A stretch of 64,000 nt of DNA, from NCBI GenBank assembly GCA_963814955.1, contig CAWFEX010000008.1:1255277-1319276 (forward strand), in the 5' to 3' direction. How positions within the stretch are numbered: the stretch's first letter is position 1; each line of letters begins with the position of its first letter. This document shows positions 17,752 through 28,185 of this stretch, piece after piece. The position numbers were made by a program, and so were the translations under genes. Under the pieces are notes generated by a model. It had not been told where the DNA came from, made no database searches, and was given only the letters and a program-made list of their open reading frames with translations. This DNA comes from DATCJA01 sp963814955. Its GTDB lineage: Bacteria > Acidobacteriota > Vicinamibacteria > Vicinamibacterales > UBA2999.

Positions 17752-19581
17752 GCGGGGGGTTGCAGCCATCGGTACTCGCTGCTGCCGCGCTTCAGCGGCG
17801 CCCGGATTCACCTCGAGTCTCCACGCTCGAGGCGGTTCGGCGCCGAATTCGACCTCCAGCCTGAGCAACTGGTCACGACGCGCCACCAGCACGGTCACTT
17901 TGTCGCCGGGCTTGTACTGATCGAGCCGCGCATTCAGCTGGTCGGCGCGCACGCGGAATTCGTCAATCGCAATGATCTCATCGTCCACGTTGAGGCCGGC
18001 GCTGTAAGCGGGTGCATCGCGGCGAATTTGAGAAACCACGAGCCGGCCGGCGTCGTTGCGTGTGGTCATGCCGAGCCACGCGCGGGCGGCTCGCTCGGCC
18101 ATCCCGTCCGATCTGAAGCGCAGCCCGAGAGTGTCCAGCGCCTCGGTATAGTCGAGATCGGCAGTACCCTGCACGCCGGCTGACCAGAAGGAACTCAGGT
18201 TGAGGCCCGAAACCTGTTCGGCAACTCCACGGAATCCCTCCGGGGTGAACCCGCGCTCCCCCGAGAACTTCTGGTATGCCGCACGCATCACGTCGTCCAG
18301 GCTCTTTGCTCCGCCAGTCGCTCTGCGAATCTTCGCGTCGAGCAGGAACGCCAGCACCGCGCCTTTCGTGTAATAGCTGACAGACGCGTTCGGACTGTTC
18401 TCGTCCGGGCGGTAGAACTTGATCCATGCATCGAATGACGCCAGATCGACCGGCTGCACGCCGCGGCCGGGGGCTGTCTGGAGCTCGTCGATCTTGTTTG
18501 AAAGCGCGTCGAGGTATTCACTTTCGGAAGACAGCCCGGCGCGATGAACAAGCAGTTCCGCGTAGTAGTCAGTAACGCCCTCGACAACCCAGAGGCCGCG
18601 AGTCAAGACCTCTTCTTCGTAATTGAACGGACCCAGCTCCACCGGACGCAGCCGCTTGCCGTTCCATGCATGAAAGAGCTCGTGGCTGACCAGCTCGAGC
18701 CACGACACGTAGCTTGGGTGTGTGCGCGTGGCCCAACGTCCGGCCATGAGGAGCGTCGAGTTCTTGTGCTCGAGGCCGCCTCCCGCAATCAGACCGGGGA
18801 CGGACGTGAGCACGTTCATGAAGACGTAACGATCATACGGGAGCGAACCCCACATTTGCTGGTGCGCGCGCACGATCGTCTCGACGTCTTTCGCGGCGCG
18901 TGCTCCGTCGAACACCCCTGCTTCGCCGACGTTGACGAGGTGGTGACGTTTGCCGTCGACGGTGAACTCGTAGACGGCGGGGTTGCCGATGATGATGGGC
19001 GAATCAACGAGAGTGTCGTAATCCGGCGCCCGGTACCTGTGCGCGCCGCCTGCCATCTCGGGGAGCGCTGTCATCGACACGCGCCAGCCGCGCGCGGGCT
19101 CGATTGCCACCTCATGCGGGCGCCTGGACCCATCCGTCAACGTCATGAAGGTGGGGGCCCCGTTGATCATGGCGAAGTCCGCCTCGACCCAGTTGGTGCG
19201 CACGCTCATCTCGCGCGCATACAGGCGGTACTTCACGGTCAGCGTTCTGGCGCCGCCGGTTGATACTCGCCAGCGGTTCTTATCGCTTTTCTCGACCGAT
19301 ACCGTGCGCCCGTCCGCCCCTGCGGCGCTGACCGCTTCCACGTTGCGCGAATACTCACGCACCATGTAAGAGCCCGGTGTCCAGACCGCCATCATCAGTT
19401 CCACCGCTGGCTGTCCGCCGGTGGGCACCACCGCGGTCACCTCTACGTAATGCGTGTGAGGCGCGGGAAAGCTCAGGGTGTAGCGAATGGGCTCGGGCGT
19501 CGTCTGTGCCAGGGCTGTCGCGGCAGTCATCACAAGAACGGCCGCCAGCAATGCGGGTAATCTTGCGACCATGGATTGCAT
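17748..19581 (-). CDS. M61 (glycyl aminopeptidase) family peptidase with PDZ domain
   Basis: The signal peptide (LLAAVLVMTAATALAQ) is followed by the M61 N-terminal beta domain, the GGGLEHKNST motif, the zinc site HELFHAWN and a downstream glutamate in VVEGVTDYYAELL. A C-terminal PDZ module (residues ~500-590) has RRDAPAYSAGLNVDDEIIAIDE. As read, the frame does not stop but runs on into argH, to 16768. A 1-nt shift near 17771-17787 gives a normal M61 tail (EYRWLQPPA) and a TGA at 17748-17750 that overlaps the argH ATG. Secreted or periplasmic. First gene of the argH/symporter operon. Confidence 0.85.
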
Positions 19582-19683
19582 TCTATCCCTGTCATCATTA
19601 TTCGTCCGCAGCTGGCATTCCGGGCGAGCCGTTCCCCACTACCTGATTCCCTTCAAATCAGCGCGCGCGGTTGACGCTCGAGC

Positions 19684-21267
19684 GTGTCACTCACTCATAA
19701 TCCGGAGTCGCAGGAGGCTGCTCCCACGCCGCACCGCATAGCCGTGCAGTCGGCGCCATCGGCCGTTGCACCGACGGTTGAAACCCGCACCGACGTCGTC
19801 CAATCGTTTCTGAGCGATGCGGCGCATGTGCCTGGAGGCGCAGCAGCCGGCGTTGCGTTTCCGCGAAGCGCCGCGGAGGTGTCGGCGCTCGTCGCTTCAG
19901 CCCGCCGGGTGCTTCCCATCGGCGCGCAGTCGTCTTTGACCGGTGGCGCGACGCCGCGCGGCGACGTGATCGTCAGCACGCGCGCGCTCACCGGTATCGA
20001 CACGATCTCCGACAGCATGGTTCGAGTTGGGGCCGGCGTACCGCTTGTCGAACTGCAGCGCGTGCTTGCGGCGCGCCGCCTTTATTACCCTCCCGTCCCG
20101 ACGTTCGATGGTGCGTTCGTCGGCGGCACGGTCGCCACCAACGCTGCCGGTGCGGCAACGTTCAAGTACGGCAGCACCCGTCGGTGGGTGGAAGCGCTGA
20201 CGATTGTGCTCGCCGACGGATCGGTGCTGGAGATTCATCGCGGCGATCTCGTTGCATCAGGCACCGGCGCCTTCGAGCTCGAGTATGTGTCAGGCAACGT
20301 TATTCGTGTCCCGGTGCCAACCTACACGTTGCCGGGCGTTCCGAAGTTGTCCGCAGGCTATTTCGCGCAGCCCGATATGGACCTGATTGATCTGTTCATT
20401 GGCTCCGAAGGCACGCTCGGAGTCATCGTTGACGCAACGCTGCGCGTCATTCCCACACCTCGCCGGTACCTGATGCTGGTAACGTGTGAGTCCGACCGGC
20501 AGGCAATCGAAGTCACTGCCGCATTGCGCGTGGAGGCATCCGCAAGCTGGCGCGGCGAAGGACCGCTCGACGTCTCCGCCATCGAGTACATAGACAGTCG
20601 CGCTCTTGCGAAGTTGCCCGACGAGGCATTTTTTCGCGCGGGTGTCGCTCGTCCCCAACAAACGGGGGTTGCGCTGCTGGTGCAAGTGGAGATTCCCGCG
20701 TCGGACGAGGATACGCTGCAACGAATCGGCTCGGTCCTCGACCAATGCGCGGTAGACGCCGACCCATACCTCGCCGGGCCCGACGAGACTCGCGCGGCCG
20801 ATCGCCTGCTCGAGCTGCGCGAAGCCGTGCCCTCAGCGATCAACGCTCTCGTCGCTGCCGCGAAGGCACGCGTACATGCGGACATCCAGAAGACCGCTGG
20901 CGATTTGATCGTTCCCTTCGAGCGCCTTGCCGATTCGATGGCGCTATACCGCAGCAGTTTTGAGAGTCGAGGCCTCGACTACGCCATCTGGGGGCACTTG
21001 TCGGATGGCAACCTTCATCCGAACGTCGTGCCTCGGTCATTGGACGATGTCGAGCGAGGGCGAGAGGCAATTCTGGAGATGGCGCGGGGAGTGATTCAGA
21101 TGGGCGGGGCGCCGCTCGCCGAGCACGGTGTGGGACGAAGCGCGCTCAAGCAGCAGCTGCTGCGGGAGCTCTACGGCGAGAGCGGCATTGAGGAGATGCG
21201 CCGCGTAAAACGGGCGCTCGACCCGACGTGGAAGCTTTCCCCGGGCGTGTTGTTCCCAGAGTCGTAG
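19684..21267 (+). CDS. FAD-binding oxidase, GlcD/D-lactate dehydrogenase type
   Basis: 527 aa. The PCMH-type FAD domain (FPRSAAEVSALVASAR, GAQSSLTGGATPRGDVIVS, FVGGTVATNAAGAATFKYGSTR, GSEGTLGVIVDATLRVIPTP) is followed by the FAD-oxidase C domain with WGHLSDGNLHPNVVP and EHGVGRSALK. The family oxidises 2-hydroxy acids such as D-lactate or glycolate. No iron-sulfur domain is attached. GTG 19684 is the assigned start, and the ~40 N-terminal residues before the domain are poorly conserved in type. It is monocistronic, divergent from the M61 gene. Confidence 0.88.
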   Translation: MSLTHNPESQEAAPTPHRIAVQSAPSAVAPTVETRTDVVQSFLSDAAHVPGGAAAGVAFPRSAAEVSALVASARRVLPIGAQSSLTGGATPRGDVIVSTRALTGIDTISDSMVRVGAGVPLVELQRVLAARRLYYPPVPTFDGAFVGGTVATNAAGAATFKYGSTRRWVEALTIVLADGSVLEIHRGDLVASGTGAFELEYVSGNVIRVPVPTYTLPGVPKLSAGYFAQPDMDLIDLFIGSEGTLGVIVDATLRVIPTPRRYLMLVTCESDRQAIEVTAALRVEASASWRGEGPLDVSAIEYIDSRALAKLPDEAFFRAGVARPQQTGVALLVQVEIPASDEDTLQRIGSVLDQCAVDADPYLAGPDETRAADRLLELREAVPSAINALVAAAKARVHADIQKTAGDLIVPFERLADSMALYRSSFESRGLDYAIWGHLSDGNLHPNVVPRSLDDVERGREAILEMARGVIQMGGAPLAEHGVGRSALKQQLLRELYGESGIEEMRRVKRALDPTWKLSPGVLFPES

Positions 21268-21287
21268 AACGCTTCAGCCGGACCTTC

Positions 21288-21893
21288 CTACAACAACGCA
21301 CTCACGGCCGTCGCCGCGAGTCCGGCGAGCAGCAACCACAGAGCCATGGCGCCCACGACTCCCGAGTCAACCCGGCCCCCACTTTCACTCGACAGGGGGC
21401 CGGGGCCGTCGATCTGCCCTTGAGCCATGAAGGCGGTGCCAAGGGCCGCGAGGAGCAGCAACCATCCAAGCACCAGCACGACGCGAGCCGGAGGGGTTGC
21501 GCCTGCCAGGCCTCCGGCGGCCATTGCCACCGAGACAATCCATCCAACCATCGCCGCACCAGCAAGAAGGCGCAGCCTGCCCAGCTCACGGTCGGCTGCC
21601 TGCCGGCGAAGCTCGGCGTGCAGCGCCGCCGCTGCGCGCCGCCGCTCTTCCTCCAATTGGCCGCGCTCCATTTCCAGCCGGGCATGGTCGCGATCGAATG
21701 CTTCCTTCAGCGCGGCGACCACCACATTGGTCAGCCGGGTTTCGATTTGGCCGGCGAGGCCCTGTGCCTGTGATGACGCGATCTGAGTGGTGTCCGGCGG
21801 ACGCGGCGAACCGTCCTTGAACCGCTTGGCGGCATCGCGGAAAGCAATGACCGCATCGACCGCCTTGAAGAGGCTGCCTACATTCACGCGCAC
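21288..21893 (-). CDS. Hypothetical membrane protein with central coiled coil
   Basis: 201 aa, family not recognised. Residues ~50-105 are a charged helical stretch (ARLEMERGQLEEERRRAAAA) consistent with a coiled coil. Three hydrophobic segments follow: LLAGAAMVGWIVSVAMAAGG, ARVVLVLGWLLLLAALGTAF and VVGAMALWLLLAGLAATAV. This suggests an inner-membrane protein with a cytoplasmic helical N-terminus. It starts 8 bp after the stop of the second M61 gene on the same strand, so it is probably cotranscribed with it. Confidence 0.65.
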   Translation of the reverse strand: MRVNVGSLFKAVDAVIAFRDAAKRFKDGSPRPPDTTQIASSQAQGLAGQIETRLTNVVVAALKEAFDRDHARLEMERGQLEEERRRAAAALHAELRRQAADRELGRLRLLAGAAMVGWIVSVAMAAGGLAGATPPARVVLVLGWLLLLAALGTAFMAQGQIDGPGPLSSESGGRVDSGVVGAMALWLLLAGLAATAVSALL

Positions 21894-21900
21894 GCTCCGT

Positions 21901-23779
21901 TCAAAAGGCGTTCCGCCCCGGCGAGCCCAACCATTCCTCTCTCAGACGACGCTGTTCCGCGGACAACGGACGGCCGGCGGCTTCCGCGCGGATCATCTCG
22001 AGCTGCGGATTTGCGATCAGCCGAAGCCTTCCCGTGACCCGCTGGCCGCGGCGTTCGAATTCGAGCGTCACTTCCTCGCCGGGTTTCCGTTGCCTGATAA
22101 TCCGCTCGAACTCAATCGCACTTCCAACGCTCATTCCGCCCACAGCCACAATCACATCGTCACGTTCGAGTCCGGCCCCGTATGCCGGGGATCCAAACGG
22201 GACCGATCCAACGACCCGGGCTCTTCCTTGTGCATCCTGAATTCGCAGGACGCCGGCAGACGCAACGTTTGGCGATGCCGGCCGCAGCACGAGGCCGACG
22301 CGATCGAGCAGGCGCTGGTAGTCGACGAGCTCACGTCCCTGAATGTAGCGCGCGAAGAAATCGTCGGCGAACGCCGCATCGCCCGAAACTGCCGCCAGCG
22401 CCGCCTTCAAGTCCGCCACTGAGTACGGATTATCGACATACCCAGGAGTCTTGCCGCCCGGCTTGCCGTGCTTTTGCCAGAGGGCGCGCATGAAGTGGTC
22501 GAGCGTGACTTTGCCATTGGATCGATCGCGAAGTGCCAAATCAAGCCCAAGTCCGATCGCAGCGCCCCACGTGTAGTAGGAGATGTAGGTGTTGTCAACG
22601 TCCGTCCGGTCGATCGAGACGGCGGCATCGACGAACGGTGCGAGACGGCTCATGTCCTCGGCACTGCGTATCGTACAGGCCCGGGCTGTTCGTCACGGTG
22701 TTGACGGCTTCGATCATCTCGTCGATGAAATCATCGATCTGCGTGACGCCGGCTCGAAGCAGTATGAGCGGTCCGTAGTAACTCGTGAAGCCTTCGCCGA
22801 GCCATAACTCGCCCGACATATTGGCGTCCTCGAAATTAAACGGCTCGAGCGAGCGCGGACGGATGCGCTCGATGTTCCAGCTGTGGAAAAACTCGTGCGA
22901 AATGGTATCGAGGAGACCGAGCCGATTCGAACCTATCGATGTCGTGCTCGTCAGAATGGTGCTGTTGCGATGCTCCATCCCGTCGCCGTTGGCCCAGGGA
23001 AGGTAATCGGCCAGAAACGTGTAGGAGTTGCCTTCATACGCCGGGTATTCGCCGAATACGTTGCGCGCCTCGCGAACGATCTTCTGGATGTCTCCGGCAA
23101 ACGCGTCGAGCTCCCCATCCGTTCCCGTGTGATGGACCACCAGACGAAAGACCGGTGAGCCTGGAACATCGGTGAGCGTAAACGCGCGCAGCGCAAACCC
23201 GCTCACCTCGGTCGGACTGTCCATCAAATACTGAAGGTTGGGCGCTGTAAACGTGAAGGCATCAGCGCCGGGCATCAGCTGCGTTCCCACGCGCCAGCCC
23301 GAGCCGGACGGCGGCTCGAAACGCAGCGTCGCGGGACGACTTTCGAGCCCGCGGGCCCACATCAGCGCCGCCGGCATGTTGATGTGCGCGTGAGTACTGT
23401 CGATGGCGAGATATGTACCGTCGACGCGATCGCCATAGATGCGATAGCCGACCCTGACTCGTCCCTGGTGTGAAGGTACGTTCCACTGGTGCGGGTTAGG
23501 ACGGATGACAGGAAGCGGTTTGCCCGCCGGATCCGTAACCTGCACATCAAACACGTTCTTCGCGAATTCGTGCAGCGCATACCGGCCCGGCGAGGAGCGG
23601 CTCATCCGCAGTTCCAGCGTGCCCGCTGGCAACTCATCGAAGCTCACGTCAACCTGCATCCAGCGATGTTCGGGCTGCGGAAACGACAGCCGGTACACGA
23701 CCGGCGCTTGTGCCGTCGCCAATGCCGGAACAGCAACGGCAAACAACACGACAGTGAATGTGAACAGGCGGGGTTTCAT
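21901..23779 (-). pseudogene. Second M61 family peptidase, interrupted by a frameshift
   Basis: ATG 23779 opens a signal peptide (LFTFTVVLFAVAVPALATAQ). The M61 beta domain, NGDGMEHRNST, zinc motif HEFFHSWN and LGEGFTSYYG follow. The frame breaks near 22660: TNSPGLYDT should lead into RSAEDMSRLAPFVDAAVS, which is read in the neighbouring frame to the stop at 21901. That part has YISYYTWGAAIGLGLDLALR and a PDZ-like tail (FGSPAYGAGLERDDVIVAVGG). The corrected length is ~625 aa. A paralogue of the M61 gene at 17748-19581. A single indel explains the break. Confidence 0.85.
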
Positions 23780-23797
23780 CGCTGGTAGGCTGGGTCC

Positions 23798-24385
23798 ATG
23801 TCGGAGAGTCTTCTGGCGCTCGACATAGCCATTCTGCCACCGCCGGACGTTCATAATCGAGCCATCGAGATTAGCGCCAGCCTGCCTGAACACGAGTCGC
23901 AGGGCCTTCGGCTTGGCCGGGAATGTCTTCCCCACGTCACGTTGACGCAGCAATTCGTCCGTGCCGACGACCTGGACGCGCTTCTGGCGCGGGTCGGCGA
24001 AAACCTGCGTGGACATAAGCCGCTGACGCTGCCTGTCACAGGGTGCGCGCATAGAGACCGGACCGTCTGGATGACGATCGAACGGACGAGGGACCTCGCG
24101 GCGCTGCACGAGCGGCTGATGGACGCCATCCTTCCGTTCGAGCACAGCGATGGAAGTGCGGGTGCCTTTCTCGGACAGGGCGCTCGTCCGGAAGACGTCG
24201 CCTGGGTAAGCGGTTATCGAACGAAGTCGAGCCTGCGGCTGTTCGCTCCGCACATCACGCTCGGGCATGCGACGAACGCGCCGTCGATCGCGCCCTTTTC
24301 ATTCCTGGCGACGACCGTCGCGGCGTGTCACCTGGGACACCACTGTTCTTGTCAGAGTGTGCTCAGGCGCTGGGAACTACGCTGA
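23798..24385 (+). CDS. 2H phosphoesterase / 2'-5' RNA ligase family protein
   Basis: 195 aa with the two HxT motifs that define the 2H fold: PHVTL near residue 46 and PHITL near residue 151. They would form the catalytic pair in a two-lobed barrel. Family members hydrolyse or form 2',5' or cyclic phosphodiester bonds in RNA or nucleotides; the substrate is unknown. It is divergent from the M61 gene, with only 18 bp between starts. Its 3' end overlaps the 3' end of the ferrochelatase gene by 9 nt on the opposite strand. Confidence 0.8.
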   Translation: MSESLLALDIAILPPPDVHNRAIEISASLPEHESQGLRLGRECLPHVTLTQQFVRADDLDALLARVGENLRGHKPLTLPVTGCAHRDRTVWMTIERTRDLAALHERLMDAILPFEHSDGSAGAFLGQGARPEDVAWVSGYRTKSSLRLFAPHITLGHATNAPSIAPFSFLATTVAACHLGHHCSCQSVLRRWELR

Positions 24386-25381
24386 AACAATTGGCAGCGG
24401 CCGGCCTGAGCCGTAGCGCCGAATCGTGCGCAGCACCACGTCGGCCATCATGTCGAGAAACTGCGGGTCGGCATTGACGGCTTCCGCTCGAACCATTGCC
24501 AGGCCGACCGCTCGGCACACGTCCGCCGCCTCGCGATCGAGGTCGTACAGCACTTCGATGTGATCGCACACGAATCCAACGGGGCAGAGGATTGCCGCCT
24601 GAAGTCCACGCTCGCGCTCCGTGCGCAGATACGCGCAGACATCCGGTTCGAGCCACGGATCCTCCGGTCGGCCACTGCGGCTCTGGTATACGAGCGCCCA
24701 GTCGGCGATGCTGGCGCTCTCCGCAACCAGCCGCGCTGATTCGAGCAATTCTTCACGGTAGCGCGACGCGGCCGGCATCGACTGCGGAATACTGTGCGCC
24801 GTGAAGACAAGCCGTGCCGCGGCACGAACATCCGCGGGAAGGCGCTCGAGAGCGGTACGTACGTGACGGGCGTTAACCTCAACGAACAGCGGGTGGTCGA
24901 ACCAGCTGCCGACGTACGTAATGTCGACGTCCCCGCCAACTTCAGCTCGGAGCTCCCGCCGCGCGTCAGCTACGTTCTCCCGATATTGTTGACAGCTTGA
25001 ATAGGAGTGATGAGCCGCGGCGATGAATCCTACTGCGCGTCTGATTCCCGCGCTGTGCATTTCCTTCAGCGCATCGACGAGCAGCGGGTGCCAGTTCCGC
25101 ATTCCCACGTAAACCGGCAGCCGATATCCCGCCGCGGCAAGCCGTTGCTGCAGGCCCTGCGCCTGCAGGCGCGTGAGCTCGGTGATTGGTGACACCCCGT
25201 CAAAAATCTCGTAATGGTGGGCCACCTCCTCGATTCGGCCGGGCGGCACGCGGCGGCCGCGAAGCACGCGCTCGAGGAATGGACGAATGTCGGCACGCCC
25301 GTGGGGACCGCCGAACGCCACAATCAGAACGGCGTCGAACCGGCCTCCGTTTCCGCCTGTTCTATCCGATGCGTTCCTCAC
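24377..25381 (-). CDS. hemH: Ferrochelatase (HemH/CpfC family)
   Basis: 334 aa. Seen: VLIVAFGGPHGRADIRPFLE at the N-terminus, the metal-binding histidine region FTAHSIPQSMP, YQSRSGRPEDPWLEPDV, and the strong signature CPVGFVCDHIEVLYDLDREA. It inserts iron into protoporphyrin IX or coproporphyrin III in the last steps of haem synthesis. Which of the two cannot be decided from sequence alone here. It starts 27 bp after the PdxA-family gene ends on the same strand. No other haem gene is in the window. Confidence 0.9.
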   Translation of the reverse strand: MRNASDRTGGNGGRFDAVLIVAFGGPHGRADIRPFLERVLRGRRVPPGRIEEVAHHYEIFDGVSPITELTRLQAQGLQQRLAAAGYRLPVYVGMRNWHPLLVDALKEMHSAGIRRAVGFIAAAHHSYSSCQQYRENVADARRELRAEVGGDVDITYVGSWFDHPLFVEVNARHVRTALERLPADVRAAARLVFTAHSIPQSMPAASRYREELLESARLVAESASIADWALVYQSRSGRPEDPWLEPDVCAYLRTERERGLQAAILCPVGFVCDHIEVLYDLDREAADVCRAVGLAMVRAEAVNADPQFLDMMADVVLRTIRRYGSGRPLPIVSA

Positions 25382-25407
25382 GGGCGGCAGAAGCGTGGCT
25401 CTATGTG

Positions 25408-26430
25408 TCAGTACCTCTTGGCGCGCTGGACGTCGCGTCCTGCTGCCAGCCGGGCCGCAAGCCGCAACGCATACCCGAGTCCACCCGGGTCGGCCTCGCC
25501 ACGGCCGACAATGTCAAAAGCTGTGCCGTGCGCCGGCGTCGTGAAGACGGTCTTCAAGCCGGCGGTGACGGTGACACCCTTGTTGAATCCGAGCAGCTTG
25601 GTCGCGATCTGACCCTGGTCGTGATACATCATCACGACTCCATCGAACTCCCCGCGTCGGGCTCTGAGAAAAATCGTGTCCGATGAGAGCGGCCCGATCG
25701 CTGCGATGCCCTCCTGCGCCAGCTTGTCGAGTGTCGGACGGATCACGCGGATTTCCTCGTCTCCAAACAGCCCGTTCTCACCACAGTGAGGGTTGAGCGC
25801 TGCCACACCGATCCGCGGAGGATCGCACCCCATCGCCCGAAGCGTCGCGTCGGCGAGCCGGAGCGCGTTTTCGATGCGGTCGGGTGTAATCATGTTGACC
25901 GCCTCACGCAGCGCCACGTGCGACGTCACGCGAAACGTCGCGAACTCGGGAATGACGTTCATCTCGCCAAAGAAGCCGTCGTGGTTCGTGAGCTTGGCGA
26001 ACATCTGGTGTTCGTCGTGAAAGTTCCATCCACCTCGATGAAGCGCCGCCTTGTTGAGCGGAGCGAAGCTGATACCGTCGATCTCGCCCTTCAAGGCCAG
26101 ATCGATCATGCACTTCAACGTGTCGCCGCACGCGCGCCCTGATTCTTCCGAAATCTGACCTCTCTGCAGACGCGCGGGATCGAGATTGGCGAGATCGACG
26201 ATCGGAATCGAGTCGGACGGCCAGGGCACCTCATCCACGCGCAGGTAGACGTGATAAGGAAATGTGACACCCGCATCGCGCATACCCAGTTGCAGCACTC
26301 GCACGTCTCCGATGACGACGAGGCGAGCGACGCCGTCCATCGCGCCTGACCCGAGAATCTTGACGGAGATCTCCGGCCCGATGCCCGTGGCATCGCCCAG
26401 CATGAGACCGATCAACGGGAGCTGCGACAT
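25408..26430 (-). CDS. pdxA: PdxA-family 4-hydroxythreonine-4-phosphate dehydrogenase
   Basis: About 340 aa. The N-terminus is PLIGLMLGDATGIGPEISVK. The metal ligands and substrate region are visible in ALNPHCGENGLFGDEE and MMYHDQGQIATKLLGF, followed by TTPAHGTAFDIVGRG. PdxA oxidises 4-phosphohydroxythreonine in vitamin B6 synthesis, and PdxA2 relatives act on threonate/erythronate phosphates. LNKAALHRGGWNFHDE resembles the PdxA2-type loop. The divergent PrpD/MatC-like genes hint at a catabolic role, but this is not proven. ATG 26430 is chosen over GTG 26442. Confidence 0.85.
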   Translation of the reverse strand: MSQLPLIGLMLGDATGIGPEISVKILGSGAMDGVARLVVIGDVRVLQLGMRDAGVTFPYHVYLRVDEVPWPSDSIPIVDLANLDPARLQRGQISEESGRACGDTLKCMIDLALKGEIDGISFAPLNKAALHRGGWNFHDEHQMFAKLTNHDGFFGEMNVIPEFATFRVTSHVALREAVNMITPDRIENALRLADATLRAMGCDPPRIGVAALNPHCGENGLFGDEEIRVIRPTLDKLAQEGIAAIGPLSSDTIFLRARRGEFDGVVMMYHDQGQIATKLLGFNKGVTVTAGLKTVFTTPAHGTAFDIVGRGEADPGGLGYALRLAARLAAGRDVQRAKRY

Positions 26431-26433
26431 ATT

Positions 26434-26535
26434 CGAAGTCACGAGTCACACGTCACAAGGCACACGTCACAAGTTACGACGAAATGCCACCTGTTCGTCA
26501 TTATTTGTGACTCGAGCCTTGTGACTTGGACCCTG
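26434..26535. repeat. Inverted CACGTCACAAG/CTTGTGACT heptamer-type repeat
   Basis: The left part has repeated GTCAC units (AGTCACGAGTCACACGTCAC, then AAGGCACACGTCACAAG). The right part, from about 26506, has the complement (TTGTGACTCGAGCCTTGTGA, then CTTGGACCCTGTGAT). The two arms can pair across ~45 bp. The units are spaced near 7 bp, like the tracts at 619, 14501 and 41552. It sits at the 5' side of the pdxA gene. Confidence 0.75.
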
Positions 26536-26719
26536 TGATTGTTATATCGTGCCATGCTTGCGGGGGAATCGGCATGCGATGTAGCCTTGCCGGTCGGCCC
26601 ATACGAACGTCCCCCAACTCCCACACAGCCCGCTCCAACGCCCTCCGGAGGTGGATGTTTGGGATCTGGGTGTGGGTGTTTGAAAACGTGGTTATCCGAA
26701 TTGGGAGCTTTCCGGTTTT

Positions 26720-28154
26720 ATGAGCAACGAAACACGCGCAACTGCTGCCGTCATCGAGTACGTGACCCGATCAGGACTCGATCGTTTCCCCCGCGAGGCC
26801 GTCTCGCTCGCCAAACAGTGCATCATCGACGGGCTCGGCGTGATTCTCGCTGGCTCCGCTGCCCGAGGGACGACGATCGTTCGCGACTACGTGCGCGCAG
26901 GGAAGGAAGTGGGCGAGGCGACGGTTCTCGGTGGCGAGACGTTTTCATGTCGTGCCGCTTCTGCGGCCCTGGTCAACGGCACTGCGGGGCACGCGCTCGA
27001 CTTCGACGATACGCAGCTTTCTTCGTCACCAGACCGCATCTTCGGACTGCTCACACACCCGACGATTCCACCCCTGGCGGCGAGCCTGGCCGTGGGCGAA
27101 CGCCTCGGTGTATCCGGACGCCAGTTCCTCGAGGCATATCTCGTCGGCTTCGAAGTCGAATGCAAGATGGCCGAAGCGATCAATCCAACCCACTATCAAA
27201 ACGGCTTTCATTCCTCGGGAACGTTCGGCACGTTCGGGGCGATGGTCAGCGCCGCCAAGCTCCTCGGGCTCGACGCCGAGTCGCTCGGGAACGCGCTCGC
27301 GATCGCGTCGAGCATGAGCTCGGGTATCCGGTTGAACTTCGGCACCATGACCAAGCCGCTGCACGTGGGGCGTGCGGCGCAGAACGGGGTGATTGCCGCC
27401 GAACTCGCAGCCGCAGGTCACACCGGCGGCAAGGAAGCACTGGACAGCCCGTGGGGCTACTTCCGGGTCTTTACGCTCGGAGCCGGGTTCGACGCGAACC
27501 AGATTGTCGGCGCGCTCGGAAATCCTCCCAGCATCGTATCGCCCGGCGTATCGCTCAAGCCGTACCCGTGCGGCAGCCTCGGCCATCCAAGCATGGACGC
27601 AATGCTGAAGCTCGGTACTGACGCACGACGTCAAGCCCGAGCAGGTCAAGGCCATCAGGTTTCGCGCCGGGTCGAACATCCTCAACCCGCTCCGTTACCC
27701 GATCGCGCGTACCGAGCTCGAGGCCAAGTTCTGTCCGGCGTTCATGATGTCGAGCCTCGTCCTGCGCAGAAAGGCCGGCATCCACGAGTTCACCGACGAG
27801 TTCGTCCAGAGCGCGCCGGTGCAGCAAATGATGCAGAAAGTGACCACGGTCCGCGATCAGGCGATTGAGGCGCGCGGCTTCGACAGGATGCGCAGCATCA
27901 TCGAAGTAGACCTGACCGATGGCCGGACGCTGGTGCAGGAGGCTGACGAGCGCTATCGCGGCGGTCCCGAGAAACCCTTTACGCGTGAGGAACTGCACGG
28001 GAAGTTCACCGACTGTGCGAGCCTCGTTCTGCAGCCTCACGCCATCGGTGCGACGCTCGATCAACTGGAATCACTCGAGCAGGTGCGCGATATTCGCGAA
28101 ATCGTAAACACAGTGACTACCGGAGTGCTCGAAGGACAGCCGCTCGTCCTGTAG
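26720..28154 (+). pseudogene. MmgE/PrpD family protein, interrupted by a frameshift
   Basis: The frame from ATG 26720 has the family's helical domain: GHALDFDDTQL, LTHPTIPPLAASLAVGE, GFHSSGTFGTFGAMVSAAKLLG and SLKPYPCGSLGHPSMDAMLKL. After about 27615 it becomes nonsense, and the next frame continues with LTHDVKPEQVKAIRFRAGSN through EFTDEFVQS to the stop at 28154. One indel restores ~477 aa. The family includes 2-methylcitrate and iminodisuccinate dehydratase/epimerase-type enzymes; the substrate is unknown. It lies 31 bp upstream of a MatC-like permease gene, which suggests uptake and breakdown of a polycarboxylate. Confidence 0.85.
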
Positions 28155-28185
28155 TGCGGGCGCCGCCCACGTTCGCGATCGATTT

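Noticed and set aside
16768..19581. A true bifunctional M61-ArgH enzyme
   Set aside because: One half is secreted and the other cytosolic. A proper stop and an overlapping start appear one frame over, and argH has a second frame break.
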